DNA of 36,719 nucleotides from Comamonadaceae bacterium (GTDB taxonomy: Bacteria; Pseudomonadota; Gammaproteobacteria; Burkholderiales; Burkholderiaceae_C): assembly GCA_947452725.1 (NCBI GenBank), contig CANGEG010000003.1, positions 1 to 36,719 of the forward strand, written 5' to 3'. Every line of letters begins with the position of its first letter. Positions within the stretch are counted from its first letter, which is position 1. The notes under the pieces were generated by a model that was not told the origin of the DNA, did no database searches, and saw only the letters and a program-made list of their open reading frames with translations. Position numbers and translations under genes: made by a program. Of the stretch, positions 24,101 through 33,909 are shown one piece after another.

Positions 24101-24913
24101 AAATCTGCGGCCATCCCAGCCATGTGCGTTGGGCGGATCTTGCGACAGCACAAAGCTGCGCATTTGCGCCACCCGCTCGCGCCAGGGGTGGCGCAACTCC
24201 TTGAGTTGCTCGCGCAATTCACTCTGAGCGCGCTGCAGCACTTGTGCCAGTGTCGCAGCGACGTCTACCGCACCTGTTGGCAACTTTCCCAGCAGCGCTT
24301 TCACATCCGTTAACAAAGGATCCACCCCTGACCAAATGTCCAACACCTCGTTCAGCACAGGTGCGGCCAGGCCATAGCACTGCTTGCGCCAATAGTCTTG
24401 TACTGCCTGCGTGAGAAGCGCTTGTTCGTCGGCCACCAGCTCTTCTTCAAACAGGCTGCCGCTGTCAAAGGCATGTTCACGCAGCATCCGCTGGCACCAG
24501 GCGTCTATAGTGTGAACACTGGCTTCGTCCATGCATTCGGCGGCCATGGCCAGACGCCAGGCGGCCAGCTGGCGTTCGCCCTGAGCCGGGTAATCCACCA
24601 AAAGGCCACGCAGATAGTCGTCTTCGGCCATGGGTTCGGCCTCGCCCCTGAAGCAGCGGGCGGCTTCAAGTAAGCGGGCACGGATGCGGTCCGACAACTC
24701 ACGCGTTGCGGCCCGGGTGAATGTCATCACCAAAATTTCCGACGGCATCAACGGACGCGTAAAACGCGACTCGTTGCGGCCATGCCCCAGCACCAACCGC
24801 AAATACAGTGCGGCAATGGTCCAGGTCTTGCCGGTGCCGGCACTGGCTTCAATCAGGCTAGACCCCCACAAAGGAAAGCACTCTGCGTGCAGAGGTTGCG
24901 ACACTTCATGCAT
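21143..24913 (-). CDS. recB: Exodeoxyribonuclease V subunit beta
   Basis: RecB is the 3'-5' helicase and the only nuclease of RecBCD, and it loads RecA. This 1256-residue protein has Walker A EASAGTGKTWTI near the N-terminus and motif II VALIDEFQDTSPIQYSIF. VTIHASKGLQYPVV is motif V. The C-terminal nuclease domain carries MGFMDLVFEHEGRYWVLDYKS, with the catalytic Asp and DYK, so the nuclease looks intact. Length is close to E. coli RecB (1180). The start overlaps recC by 8 bases, consistent with coupled synthesis. Confidence 0.97.
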   Translation of the reverse strand: MHEVSQPLHAECFPLWGSSLIEASAGTGKTWTIAALYLRLVLGHGRNESRFTRPLMPSEILVMTFTRAATRELSDRIRARLLEAARCFRGEAEPMAEDDYLRGLLVDYPAQGERQLAAWRLAMAAECMDEASVHTIDAWCQRMLREHAFDSGSLFEEELVADEQALLTQAVQDYWRKQCYGLAAPVLNEVLDIWSGVDPLLTDVKALLGKLPTGAVDVAATLAQVLQRAQSELREQLKELRHPWRERVAQMRSFVLSQDPPNAHGWDGRRFSIQNITGWLDTLQRWAEASDAAVVPDLAAGWLRLRPAGLDEARKVDAGPVHMSPAETEAFEAFAGLQASLHKLPTPSAAVRLHAAASVAQHLRQLKRQKGQFGFSDMLERLDAALKGPNGDRLRERIAAQYPVALIDEFQDTSPIQYSIFDQIYRVADNAPERALLLIGDPKQSIYGFRGADIYSYLQARLATQGRHYALSVNYRSTQALVKAVNHSFLQAEMQLPGGAFLFKAESAGQPGNPLPFVEVKAQGRKEKWLNAHGELPAITLVHDLKLQSLGQAQKWFSDRCAEQIAGWLIDPANGFTRDGKEFQRLRPQDIAVLVRTGKEAAAVRRALQKRNVASVYLSDKDSVYQSDEARDLLHWLRAVATPQDAGLVRAALALGSVGLSLAELALLATDDEVFDEQIQILRELRQTWLVQGVLAMLRQSMHRFKLAARWLANEGGERSLTNYLHLAELLQNASADLEGEQALIRWLMNQIAENADQTTEQVVRLESDADLVKIVTIHASKGLQYPVVCLPFSTSFRPAKKGLSSAVQLPMADGVRELVLDMDDEALAKLEQERMREDLRLLYVALTRACHALWLGFAAVKVGNGKACKTQQSAIGYLVGGANERIAADWLERLQALADGCKGIALVPAPAQTGLTRLQARSQLPDLQAAPTYVADFDRNWSIASYSRLTRDLKKEAQVKEAQFNDAQVTLPPSALSPLRVMRPADDETPSVQDVDAAFQVEALTPTTAGAPGPIWHSFKRGPITGNWLHKQLDWLAGEGFALKDNVALAARLQARCERDGHNEAAPALVGWLSDVVHAKLPGLKVTLAQLPTVRSEMEFWLPARQIETAAVDAVCCEFLLPGVARPRLQTSTLHGMLMGFMDLVFEHEGRYWVLDYKSNSLGPDDSAYSADSLARAMAEHRYDVQAAIYVLALHRLLKSRLGMAYDPERQLGGAVCLFLRGMHGPSGGTCTLQPSASCLAALDAMLDPSPEILA

Positions 24914-27900
24914 ATGAAACCGCTTTCACGCATTGGGCAGACCAGGCCAGCAAGGGACCATAAACCAGGCGGGCCAGAGCGGTCACATCCATGCCGTTTG
25001 GAGCCTTGGCGCTGCAAAGGGCTTCAAAGTCGGGAAAGACCCGGGCCAGGCACATCTCGCGCACTTCGGCCAGTTGTTCGCTAATCGCACCACCACCACC
25101 ACCACCACCACCACCACCTTCGTAGGCGAGTTCGGCCTTGGCATCGGCTTGGCTGTCCTCTTCGCTTTGAGCACCAGCGGCCAGCGCCAATGCAGTCTTG
25201 AGCGGTAAAGGTAAAGGGGCATTTTGGCCTTGCAGCCAAACTTCGCACAAAATGTTCAGGCCTTGCAAGGCTTGCTCGGGCGGCATGGGTTGAATATGCA
25301 GTTCGCCATCCTGCCCGACTACACGTCCCTGCAACACCTGCCCAACCGATGCGGCCAGCATGGATTGCAACCAAGCGCGCAAGAGTTTGTCAGGGCGGGC
25401 AACATAGACTTTACCGTTTTTGGCGGTGATTTTACTGGCGTCCAATATCACCCACGCGCGGTCACCGTCGCTATTTTGGCAAATACCGTCGAGCCAGTCG
25501 CGCAGCACCAACGTGTGATCTTGGCACCGGTGCTCATAGCTGACCGCAACGCGCTCGCTGGTCAGCGGAAACGCATGGCCCAGCCCAGCCCAGGCCTGCG
25601 CCATGGCGCTCAGCGTGCCTTGTAACTCGGCTTTTTTAAGTTGGCCCAGACCCTGCATTGGCAAACTGCCCGCACGATCCAAGGCCTCCAGCCGGGCCGT
25701 AATGCCTGCCTCCAGGCCTTGACATTGGGTTGGCGCGGGCCAGTGTTGGATCTGTGACTGTATGAGTTGGTAGTTGGCCAGCCCGTCAAAGCCAAAAGCT
25801 TCTGTGTCACCAGGCTCCTCTTCAGGGCTCCAAAAGCTCACACCAAAACGTTCCTTGAAAAAGGCTTTGACCGGGTTGCGGAAAAAACGCACCAGCCTAT
25901 CTTGGTCCAAGCGTTCCTGGCCCAAACGCTCGGGCTTAACCAGGCAAAGGGTGGTGGGCACCAAGGTGCTGGAATTGTCAGTACGGCAACCCTGCTCGGC
26001 CATGTTTGTACTCTCGTACAGGCTGCGCCACTCGCGGGCATAAGTTTGCAGCGATGAGCCCGATTCAAAATAGCGACGACTGAAAGGCTGCAAAGGATGC
26101 GAGGTTGTGCGGTCTATGACGGCTTGTTCGCCCCAGGCTGAGGCGATGTAATCGCGCAGCTGCGAGACCAGCACCGAGGGTGGCTGCGCGCTGTTATCGC
26201 GCACGCTGTGGCCAGTCCAGCTGACATACAGCACGCGGCGGGCAGACAGCAGCGCTTCTAGCATGAGTTGTCGGTCATCGTGCTGGCGCGATCGGTCGCC
26301 AGGGCGAAACATTCCGCGCTGGCCCATCAGGTCAAAGTCGCTGCGCTGAGTGCGACGCGGATAGTCGCCGTCATTCATACCCAGCAGGCAGACTACCTCA
26401 AACGGAATGGCCCGCATCGGCATCAGCGTGCAAAAAGTCACGCCACCGGCCCGAAAACGCTGCGCCAAGCTAGGCACCTGTAAGGCGTCAAGCCAGCCTT
26501 GGCGCAGAGCCGCCAAACCCACCGCCTGCGCAAAACCGGCTTGCTCACAGGCCCGCAGCCAATAGTCCAAACCATCGCTCAGTGCGCTCAAGGCCAGAGT
26601 GTCTATCTCGTCCACGGCTTTAAACAAAACTCCCAGCAACCACTGCGCGTGTTCGCGCCAAGCCCCAGGCGTGGCCTCGCTTTGGGTGCGCTGCCACCAG
26701 TCGGCCAGAGTTTGTAGCAGGTGCGCCAGGCTGCCAGCCAGTTCGGCATCCAAGCCGCCGACTTCGGCATAGGGCTCAGTACCCTGCCAGCCTGTGGCGC
26801 CGGACAGCTCGGCCATTGAGCCCGAGGCGTAACCTAGCAGCATGCGCTGCAAACCAAACCAGGCACTGTTTTGGTCGCCGCAAGCGGCCAGGTCCAACTG
26901 GGCCCGCTGCTGTTCGTGCAAGCCCCAGCGAATGCCAGAGCCGGTCATCCATTGCATGAGCAGGGGCAATTTTTCAGCGTCAATGCCAAAGCGCTGGGCC
27001 AAGGCGGGCACTTCTAATAAATCCACCAACTCGCTCAAGCCGCAGCGGTGCAACGGCAAACCGAGTAACCACTCCACGGCCAAAATAATCGGGCTGCTGG
27101 ACTTAGCGCTCAGGTCAGCAATGTCAAACGGAATGAACCGCTTGTCGTGACGCGAGTATTGACCAAACACAGCGCGGATAGCTGGGGCCATGCTCTGCAC
27201 ATCGGGCACCATGACAACGACGTCTCGGGGATTGAGTGGCAGTTTTTGATCCGTGGTTATGGACGATGGCGCCAATAGGGCCAGCAACTGGTCGTGCAGC
27301 ACTTCAAGCTCACGCACGGGGCTGTGCGCCAGGTGGAACACCACTGAGCGGTCTTCGGCGGCCAAAGGTGCATCGTCATGCCGCACGCTCAGCGGCTCCA
27401 AGTCGCGGATGCGATGCTGCATACGGGTGAGCATGGGTGTGTGAGCAGTTTCAGGTGCCTCGCCAAAAAGGTCAATCTTGAGCAAGGGAAAAGCCTGCGC
27501 CGTGGCCACGGCATCGTCAAAAGCATCGAGCTGGCGTACAAAGTCCCTCCCCTGCCGACCCCAGGCAGCAAGCAGCGGGTGGGCAAGCATGTGCATGTCT
27601 TCCAACGCTGGCGGTGTGTTCAGGGCCTCTCGCATTGGATGGCGGCGGCGCGCAATCTTGAATAGTTCACGCCCTTCCATGATGTCGCCCCAGTAAAAAC
27701 GGCAAGGGTTCGGCACCGCCACAATCACCTGGCTGTGAGGGGCCAGCGCGGCCATCATCTCTAGCATGGCCCCGGGAATGTGGCTCATACCAAATACCAC
27801 GACGCGCCGCGGCAGCGGTCCTGCAAAATTTTCGCCACTGTGTAAGCGCGCGACCACCTGGCGATGCAGGTCGGGTCGAGTGACGCCGCGCTGTGCGGGC

Positions 27901-28535
27901 GTGAGCGAGTGCAGCATCGCCCGCCACAGTGCTGGTTGCCAGCGCTGGTCTTCGGCCAAAGCTTGCGCAGGGCCGCTAGGTTGGCTCAACTCGTCGCGCC
28001 CGGCAGCCCAGTCTTGCAGCCAATCGGCGCGGTAATTTTGGTACTGGTCAAACAAGTCGGCCAACTGGCTGGCCAGCTGCAACATGCGGGTGTCGTCGAA
28101 CGCCGTGTCAGCGTCATGACCAGGAGACAGGTAGCGGGCCATAGGCGCAAATTCGGGTTGCGCCAGCAAACCTGGCAAAACTTGCATCAGCCGCCAGGTC
28201 ATGGGTAATTTGTCCAGCGGAGACTCGCGTGGAACTCCTTGTGCGCCCAGCACCAGACGGTAAGCGCGCCACATAAAGCGCCCCGGCAACTCCACCCGCA
28301 CCGCCGAACATACGCCAGACTGCTGCGCCAACGCCATCTTGAACCACTCGGCCATGCCACTGCTTTGTACCAAGATCACTTCTTCTTCGAGGGGCCGCAG
28401 GGGGTGGCTGCCCAGCCAGGCGATCACCGTGTGCGCCAGATCCTCGGATCGGTTGCCGTGCAAAACAATGAATCCGGTACGGATGACATTCTCAGCTGGA
28501 TTGACTTTGGAGTTTTCTATAGAGTCGGCTGGCAT
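24906..28535 (-). CDS. recC: Exodeoxyribonuclease V subunit gamma
   Basis: RecC is the inactive-helicase scaffold of RecBCD that splits the duplex and reads Chi. It starts FIVLHGNRSEDLA, followed by LVQSSGMAEWFKM and LPGRFMWRAYR, the usual N-terminal signature. Then come PFEVVCLLGMNDGDYPR and a degenerate nuclease-like C-terminal part. The track starts at TTG 28565. I choose ATG 28535 (MPADSIEN), which has AGGA 7 bases upstream, giving 1209 residues. Near the C-terminus (about residue 1140) lies a run of ten Gly encoded by a triplet repeat, which I do not know from RecC. recB follows with an 8-base overlap. Confidence 0.95.
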   Translation of the reverse strand: MPADSIENSKVNPAENVIRTGFIVLHGNRSEDLAHTVIAWLGSHPLRPLEEEVILVQSSGMAEWFKMALAQQSGVCSAVRVELPGRFMWRAYRLVLGAQGVPRESPLDKLPMTWRLMQVLPGLLAQPEFAPMARYLSPGHDADTAFDDTRMLQLASQLADLFDQYQNYRADWLQDWAAGRDELSQPSGPAQALAEDQRWQPALWRAMLHSLTPAQRGVTRPDLHRQVVARLHSGENFAGPLPRRVVVFGMSHIPGAMLEMMAALAPHSQVIVAVPNPCRFYWGDIMEGRELFKIARRRHPMREALNTPPALEDMHMLAHPLLAAWGRQGRDFVRQLDAFDDAVATAQAFPLLKIDLFGEAPETAHTPMLTRMQHRIRDLEPLSVRHDDAPLAAEDRSVVFHLAHSPVRELEVLHDQLLALLAPSSITTDQKLPLNPRDVVVMVPDVQSMAPAIRAVFGQYSRHDKRFIPFDIADLSAKSSSPIILAVEWLLGLPLHRCGLSELVDLLEVPALAQRFGIDAEKLPLLMQWMTGSGIRWGLHEQQRAQLDLAACGDQNSAWFGLQRMLLGYASGSMAELSGATGWQGTEPYAEVGGLDAELAGSLAHLLQTLADWWQRTQSEATPGAWREHAQWLLGVLFKAVDEIDTLALSALSDGLDYWLRACEQAGFAQAVGLAALRQGWLDALQVPSLAQRFRAGGVTFCTLMPMRAIPFEVVCLLGMNDGDYPRRTQRSDFDLMGQRGMFRPGDRSRQHDDRQLMLEALLSARRVLYVSWTGHSVRDNSAQPPSVLVSQLRDYIASAWGEQAVIDRTTSHPLQPFSRRYFESGSSLQTYAREWRSLYESTNMAEQGCRTDNSSTLVPTTLCLVKPERLGQERLDQDRLVRFFRNPVKAFFKERFGVSFWSPEEEPGDTEAFGFDGLANYQLIQSQIQHWPAPTQCQGLEAGITARLEALDRAGSLPMQGLGQLKKAELQGTLSAMAQAWAGLGHAFPLTSERVAVSYEHRCQDHTLVLRDWLDGICQNSDGDRAWVILDASKITAKNGKVYVARPDKLLRAWLQSMLAASVGQVLQGRVVGQDGELHIQPMPPEQALQGLNILCEVWLQGQNAPLPLPLKTALALAAGAQSEEDSQADAKAELAYEGGGGGGGGGGAISEQLAEVREMCLARVFPDFEALCSAKAPNGMDVTALARLVYGPLLAWSAQCVKAVSYA
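25089..25118 (-). repeat. (GGT)10 microsatellite encoding poly-Gly in recC
   Basis: Ten exact ACC units on the plus strand read GGT on the minus strand and encode ten consecutive Gly between AELAYE and AISEQL. Slippage would change length in whole codons, so it would tune a linker and not switch the gene off. Confidence 0.95.
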
Positions 28536-28647
28536 CAAAGCATCCTGGGCGGTTGGCACATGCAAATAGGCGATTACTAAAGCGATGACGATTGTTCACT
28601 GGAAGGTCGACTTTAGCGGGCCAGCCACGCAAAAAATTGCGGGGCAA

Positions 28648-28674
28648 CAAAAAAGCGCCGCTAGCGGCGCTTTT
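28648..28674 (-). terminator. Terminator of acs
   Basis: AAAAGCGCCG-CTAG-CGGCGCTTTT is a perfect 10-bp inverted repeat. On the minus strand it ends in seven T, 22 bases after the acs stop. It separates acs from recC, which runs in the same direction. Confidence 0.93.
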
Positions 28675-28695
28675 AGGCGGGGTTTTACAGCCTGA

Positions 28696-30654
28696 TCAGT
28701 ATGCCTGACCCAACTGGCTCAAGATGTGCGGATTTTCCAGCGTACTGGTGTCCTGCGTGATCTCTTCGCCTTTGGCCAGCGAGCGAAGCAAGCGGCGCAT
28801 GATCTTGCCTGAGCGCGTCTTAGGCAGATTTTCCCCAAAACGAATATCTTTGGGTTTAGCGATCGGGCCAATTTCTTTGGCAATGTGATCTCGCAACTGT
28901 TTGGCAATTGCCTTGCCTTCTTCGTTGTTGGGCAATGAGCGCTTGAGCACAACAAAAGCACAGATGGCTTCGCCCGTGGTGTCGTCGGGACGACCCACGA
29001 CGGCGGCTTCGGCCACCAGCTCGGTGCAACTGACCAAGGCCGATTCGATTTCCATGGTGCCCATGCGGTGGCCCGACACGTTCAATACATCGTCAATACG
29101 GCCTGTGATGGTGAAGTAACCGGTCTTCTCATCACGAATCGCACCATCGCCCGCCAAATAGTACTTGCCGTGAAACTCCTCGGGGTAGTAGCTCTTGATG
29201 AAGCGGTCTGGATCGCCCCAGATGTTGCGAATCATGGAAGGCCATGGGCGTTTAACGACCAAAATGCCGCCTTGGCCGTTAGGCATATCGTGCCCTGCTT
29301 CGTCCACTACTGCAGCTTGAATGCCAGGGAACGGCAAGGTGCAAGAGCCAGGCACCATAGGAGTCACACCAGGTAAAGGGGTGATCATGTGGCCACCCGT
29401 TTCGGTTTGCCAGAAAGTGTCCACGATCGGGCACCGACTGCCGCCCACATGCTCGTAGTACCACTCCCAGGCGGCAGGGTTGATCGGCTCGCCGACCGAG
29501 CCCAAAAGGCGCAGGCTGGACAGGTCGTAGCTCTTGGGATGCACGGCGTCGTTGGCTTCTGCCATTTTGATCAACGAGCGGATAGCGGTCGGCGCTGTAT
29601 AGAAGATCGACACTTTATGGTCTTGAATCATCTTCCAAAAGCGTCCTGCATCTGGGTAAGTGGGGACGCCTTCGAACACGATTTCGGTGCCGCCAAGGGC
29701 CAAGGGGCCATAGGTGATGTACGTGTGGCCCGTGACCCAGCCAATATCGGCCGTGCACCAAAACACGTCGTCAGCCTTCAAGTCAAATGTCCACTTGGTG
29801 GTCAGCGCGGCATGCAGCAGGTAGCCGCCAGTGCTGTGTTGCACACCTTTGGGCTTGCCCGTTGAGCCCGATGTGTAGAGCAAGAACAAGGGGTGCTCAG
29901 CGCCCACCCATTCAGGCTCGCAGGTGGTAGATTGCTTGTCGGCCAAGTCCTGCATCCACAAGTCTCGACCGGCGGTCATTGCAATCTCCGAGCCACTGCG
30001 CTTGATGACCAATACGTTTTTGATCGAGTCGCAACCGCCCAACGCCAAGGCTTCGTCAACGATGGATTTGAGTGGCAGTTGCTTGCCTCCGCGCACTTGG
30101 TGGTCGGCGGTAATCACAGCCACAGCACCAGTGTCTTCAATGCGATCGCGAAGCGAGTGACCCGAGAAGCCCCCAAACACCACCGAGTGGGTAGCACCAA
30201 TGCGGGCGCAGGCCTGCATGGCGGCCACGCCTTCGATGGACATGGAGATGTAGATGACGACTCGGTCGCCTTTTTCTACACCCAGAGATTTCAGAGCATT
30301 GGCGTATTGGCAGGTCTTGGCCAAGAGTTGGCTGTAAGTGATCTTGGTGACTTCGCCGCCGTCGGCTTCAAAAATAATGGCGGTTTTGTCGCCCAAGCCT
30401 TTTTCAACGTTACGGTCCAAACAGTTGTAAGAGGCATTCAAGGTGCCATCTTCGAACCACTTGAAAAAAGGCGCATGGGATTCATCCAGCACTTTGGTAA
30501 ATGGCGTCTTCCAAGTAATGAACTCCTTGGCCAAGCGGCCCCAGTAGCCTTGGTAGTCGGCATCAGCCTCTTGACACAAGGCCTCGTAGGCGGCCATGCC
30601 TGAAATATGGGCATTTTGAGCAAATGCCGGGCTTGGATTGTAAATGGTGCTCAT
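28696..30654 (-). CDS. acs: Acetyl-CoA synthetase (AMP-forming)
   Basis: Acs activates acetate to acetyl-CoA through acetyl-AMP. The 652 residues match E. coli Acs exactly in size. The P-loop [15 protein letters not shown] and TFWQTETGG bind ATP and acetyl-AMP. [15 protein letters not shown] is the hinge region. [11 protein letters not shown] carries the catalytic Lys that is reversibly acetylated in known homologues. ATG 30654 has AGGAGA 5 bases upstream. It is monocistronic, with its own terminator, and divergent from the YqhA-family gene. Confidence 0.98.
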   Translation of the reverse strand: MSTIYNPSPAFAQNAHISGMAAYEALCQEADADYQGYWGRLAKEFITWKTPFTKVLDESHAPFFKWFEDGTLNASYNCLDRNVEKGLGDKTAIIFEADGGEVTKITYSQLLAKTCQYANALKSLGVEKGDRVVIYISMSIEGVAAMQACARIGATHSVVFGGFSGHSLRDRIEDTGAVAVITADHQVRGGKQLPLKSIVDEALALGGCDSIKNVLVIKRSGSEIAMTAGRDLWMQDLADKQSTTCEPEWVGAEHPLFLLYTSGSTGKPKGVQHSTGGYLLHAALTTKWTFDLKADDVFWCTADIGWVTGHTYITYGPLALGGTEIVFEGVPTYPDAGRFWKMIQDHKVSIFYTAPTAIRSLIKMAEANDAVHPKSYDLSSLRLLGSVGEPINPAAWEWYYEHVGGSRCPIVDTFWQTETGGHMITPLPGVTPMVPGSCTLPFPGIQAAVVDEAGHDMPNGQGGILVVKRPWPSMIRNIWGDPDRFIKSYYPEEFHGKYYLAGDGAIRDEKTGYFTITGRIDDVLNVSGHRMGTMEIESALVSCTELVAEAAVVGRPDDTTGEAICAFVVLKRSLPNNEEGKAIAKQLRDHIAKEIGPIAKPKDIRFGENLPKTRSGKIMRRLLRSLAKGEEITQDTSTLENPHILSQLGQAY

Positions 30655-30817
30655 ATTTGTCTCCTGAAAAGCTGATGCCTACAATTTAGATCAAATGTCG
30701 GTGTTAGCTCTTACAAAGTACTGACGGACACAAACCTTGCATTGCAAGCGCTCGACAACCCCCTAAAATGCCCACTTACCCCTATTCATTGCTTGCCTGC
30801 TTTCGGACACCCTTGAC

Positions 30818-31429
30818 ATGCCCATGCCACCACCGCCGACGCCCAAGCCGAAAGCCATCCGCCCCTTGCCCCGTCTGATCTTTGCTAGCCGTTGGTTGCA
30901 ATTACCGCTGTATTTGGGGCTGATTGCTGCACAAGCCGTCTACGTTTACCACTTTTGGGTGGAGTTGGTGCATCTGCTCGAAGCCGCGTTTGGCAATGCG
31001 GAGGCGCTTCAAGCCCTGGTCATCAGCATCGGCTACAAGACTGGCACAACGGTCATTCAGCTCAATGAAACCATCATCATGCTGGTGGTGCTGGCATTGA
31101 TCGACGTGGTCATGATCTCCAACCTCTTGATTATGGTGATTGTGGGCGGGTACGAAACCTTTGTCTCGCGTATGAATCTGGAAGGCCATCCCGACCAGCC
31201 CGAATGGCTGGACCATGTCAACGCATCGGTTCTCAAGGTCAAGCTGGGCACAGCCATCATTGGCATCAGCTCCATTCACTTGCTCAAGACCTTCATCAAT
31301 GCGGCCAACTACGAAGAAAAAGTGCTGCTGTGGCAAACGCTGATTCACATCACTTTCTTGCTCAGCGCGATGGCCATTGCCTTCACCGACCGCTTGATGA
31401 CGCGCCAAAACAGTGCAGGCATGCATTGA
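30818..31429 (+). CDS. YqhA / UPF0114 (TIGR00645) family inner-membrane protein
   Basis: A 203-residue protein with four hydrophobic segments, starting near LQLPLYLGLIAAQAVYVYHF. The family hallmark is ALIDVVMISNLLIMVIVGGY followed by ETFVSR and an interfacial KVKLGTAIIGISSIHLLKTF. The function of the family is not established. A proline-rich stretch (MPPPPTPKPK) precedes the first helix and gives an alternative ATG at 30824. Fumarase follows 42 bases downstream on the same strand. Confidence 0.92.
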   Translation: MPMPPPPTPKPKAIRPLPRLIFASRWLQLPLYLGLIAAQAVYVYHFWVELVHLLEAAFGNAEALQALVISIGYKTGTTVIQLNETIIMLVVLALIDVVMISNLLIMVIVGGYETFVSRMNLEGHPDQPEWLDHVNASVLKVKLGTAIIGISSIHLLKTFINAANYEEKVLLWQTLIHITFLLSAMAIAFTDRLMTRQNSAGMH

Positions 31430-31471
31430 GCTTCACACTTTATTTTTTGTTTTTAACTTGGACGATCTCCC

Positions 31472-33025
31472 ATGACCACACTCATCAAACAAGAAGACTT
31501 AATTGAATCGGTTGCCGCCTCCCTGCAGTACATCAGCTATTACCACCCGGCTGACTTTATTTCGCACCTGGCCTCGGCTTACACCCGAGAGCAAAGCCCT
31601 GCAGCCAAAGATGCGATTGCGCAAATTTTGACCAACAGCAAAATGAGCGCGATGGGCCACCGACCGATTTGCCAAGACACCGGCATCGTCAACGTGTTCT
31701 TGAAAGTTGGCATGGATGTGAAATTCGATGGGTTCACCGGTAGTCTGGAAGACGCCATCAACGAAGGCGTTCGACGCGGCTACAACTACGCAGACAACAT
31801 GCTGCGCGCCTCGGTGGTCGATGACCCTCAGTTTGCCCGTAAAAACACCAAAGACAACACGCCCGCCGTGATCTTCACACAGATCGTGCCTGGCAATAAA
31901 GTCGATGTGACCGTGGCAGCCAAGGGCGGTGGCAGCGAAAACAAATCCAAAATGTACATGCTCAACCCCAGCGACAGTGTTGTCGACTGGGTCTTGAAAA
32001 CTGTGCCCACCATGGGGGCGGGCTGGTGCCCTCCGGGCATGCTGGGCATTGGCATTGGCGGCACCGCAGAAAAAGCTGTGCTAATGGCCAAAGAAAGCCT
32101 CATGGACGACTTGGACATGTATCAGTTGCTGGAAAAGTCCAGCAAAGGCGCCCCACTCACGCAAGTTGAAGAACTGCGCCTAGAGCTGTACCACAAGGTC
32201 AACGCATTGGGCATTGGTGCACAAGGCCTGGGCGGCCTGACCACGGTGCTGGATGTGAAGATCAAGATGTATCCCACGCATGCGGCCAGCAAGCCGATTG
32301 CCATGATTCCCAACTGCGCCGCCACTCGCCACGCGCACTTTGTGCTGGACGGCTCGGGCCCCGTGTACTTGGAGGCCCCATCGCTGGACCTGTGGCCCAA
32401 CGTCAATTGGACGCCCGACACGCAAAAGAGTAAGCGCGTCGACCTGAACACATTGACCAAAGAAGAGGTGGCCAGTTGGACACCTGGCCAAACCCTGTTG
32501 CTCAACGGCAAGATGCTCACAGGCCGTGACGCCGCGCACAAGCGCATTCAAGACATGCTGGCCAAGGGCGAGAAGCTGCCCGTAGATTTCACCAACCGCG
32601 TGATTTATTACGTCGGCCCTGTCGACCCCGTGCGCGACGAGGTAGTTGGCCCTGCTGGCCCCACCACCGCCACGCGAATGGACAAGTTCACCGAGATGAT
32701 GCTGGCGCAAACCGGCCTGATCTCGATGGTAGGCAAAGCAGAGCGCGGCCCTACTGCGATCGAAGCCATTAAAAAGCACAAGTCAGCCTACCTGATGGCC
32801 GTGGGAGGCGCAGCTTACTTGGTGTCTAAAGCCATCAAGCACGCCACCGTGGTGGGCTTTGCTGACCTGGGAATGGAGGCCATTTACGAGTTCGATGTGG
32901 TCGATATGCCTGTGACCGTAGCGGTGGACTCGGGCGGCACCAGCGCCCACATCACTGGTCCGGCCGAGTGGTCCAAGCGCATCGCCACAGGCGAGTTCAA
33001 AGGCATCGCGCTCGCTTCAGCCTAA
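31472..33025 (+). CDS. Fumarate hydratase class I (iron-sulfur)
   Basis: The [4Fe-4S] fumarase of the TCA cycle converts fumarate to malate. It has 517 residues in a single chain with the alpha-type domain first and the beta-type domain from about residue 330 (GRDAAHKR, then IYYVGPVDPVRDEVVGPAGPTT). The cluster ligands are Cys67 (RPICQDTG), Cys186 (GWCPPG) and Cys282 (PNCAATRH). Their spacing is close to that of Cys105/224/318 in E. coli FumA, so all three appear present. MAVGGAAYLVSKAIK lies near the C-terminus. murI starts 11 bases after its stop, suggesting cotranscription. Confidence 0.96.
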   Translation: MTTLIKQEDLIESVAASLQYISYYHPADFISHLASAYTREQSPAAKDAIAQILTNSKMSAMGHRPICQDTGIVNVFLKVGMDVKFDGFTGSLEDAINEGVRRGYNYADNMLRASVVDDPQFARKNTKDNTPAVIFTQIVPGNKVDVTVAAKGGGSENKSKMYMLNPSDSVVDWVLKTVPTMGAGWCPPGMLGIGIGGTAEKAVLMAKESLMDDLDMYQLLEKSSKGAPLTQVEELRLELYHKVNALGIGAQGLGGLTTVLDVKIKMYPTHAASKPIAMIPNCAATRHAHFVLDGSGPVYLEAPSLDLWPNVNWTPDTQKSKRVDLNTLTKEEVASWTPGQTLLLNGKMLTGRDAAHKRIQDMLAKGEKLPVDFTNRVIYYVGPVDPVRDEVVGPAGPTTATRMDKFTEMMLAQTGLISMVGKAERGPTAIEAIKKHKSAYLMAVGGAAYLVSKAIKHATVVGFADLGMEAIYEFDVVDMPVTVAVDSGGTSAHITGPAEWSKRIATGEFKGIALASA

Positions 33026-33036
33026 AGCCTTTGCCC

Positions 33037-33903
33037 ATGCACGCAGCGGCGCAAGCTCCCATTGGCGTTTTTGACAGCGGCATTGGGGGCCTGAGCGTGC
33101 TGAAAGCCTTGCAAGCCGAGCTGCCGCATGAGCGCTTCGTGTATTTGGCCGACAGCGCCCATGCCCCCTATGGCGAGCGTGGAGACGCCTTTGTCGCCGA
33201 GCGTACTCATGCCATTGCAGACTATTTGGTTTCACACCACCACATCAAGGCCTTGGTCGTGGCGTGCAACACCGCCACGGCGGCAGCCATTCACGAAGCA
33301 CGCAGCCGCTACGCTCAGCTGCCTTTGGTCGGCGTGGAGCCAGCCCTCAAGCCTGCAGTGGCGCACAGCAAGACTCAGCGAATCGGGGTGATCGGCACGC
33401 ATGGCACTTTGGGCAGTACCAAGTTCGCCAGCTTGCTGGCCACGGTGCAAGGCCAAGCCGAGTTTGTGATTCAACCCTGCAAGGGTTTGGCGCATGCCAT
33501 TGAGCTGTCCACGATCCAAGCACCGGCAGGAGACCACGAGCAAAGGGAGGTGCACCGCCTGTGCGTGCAATACACCCAAGCCATGGGCCAGTTTGGCAAG
33601 GGGCAAGGGCAGATTGACACGTTGGTGCTGGGCTGCACCCACTACGTGTTTGCGGCTGAAGATTTGCAGCAAATTCTTGGACCCGATGTCACCCTGATTT
33701 CTACAGGCGAACCGGTGGCCCGGCAAACGCGGCGTTTGCTTGAAGCGGCGGGTCTGCTGGCGAGTTCGTCCAAAGCCGTCCTTACTGAAAGCAACCGCAC
33801 CCAGTTGCTGACCAGTGGCTCACTGATCGCTTTGCGGGCGGCGGCCCTGCGCTGGCTGCAGCTGCCTGCACATGCTTGCGCCGAAGCACTGACGTTGCGC
33901 TGA
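33037..33903 (+). CDS. murI: Glutamate racemase
   Basis: MurI makes D-glutamate for peptidoglycan. The two catalytic cysteines are Cys77 (VVACNTATAAA) and Cys200 (LGCTHY), and the N-terminal IGVFDSGIGGLSV carries the active-site Asp and Ser. The 288 residues are normal. The track starts at 32968, inside the fumarase gene; I use ATG 33037, directly before the conserved domain. It lies 11 bases after the fumarase stop and ends 6 bases from the converging YgjP-like gene. Confidence 0.95.
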   Translation: MHAAAQAPIGVFDSGIGGLSVLKALQAELPHERFVYLADSAHAPYGERGDAFVAERTHAIADYLVSHHHIKALVVACNTATAAAIHEARSRYAQLPLVGVEPALKPAVAHSKTQRIGVIGTHGTLGSTKFASLLATVQGQAEFVIQPCKGLAHAIELSTIQAPAGDHEQREVHRLCVQYTQAMGQFGKGQGQIDTLVLGCTHYVFAAEDLQQILGPDVTLISTGEPVARQTRRLLEAAGLLASSSKAVLTESNRTQLLTSGSLIALRAAALRWLQLPAHACAEALTLR

Positions 33904-33909
33904 GTTTTT

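Noticed and set aside
25089-25118. Triplet repeat as a CRISPR-like or mobile repeat
   Set aside because: A simple uninterrupted microsatellite without spacers, inside recC.
30736-30748. CTTGC-ATT-GCAAG palindrome upstream of acs
   Set aside because: Short arms, expected by chance, and no matching regulator motif recognised.
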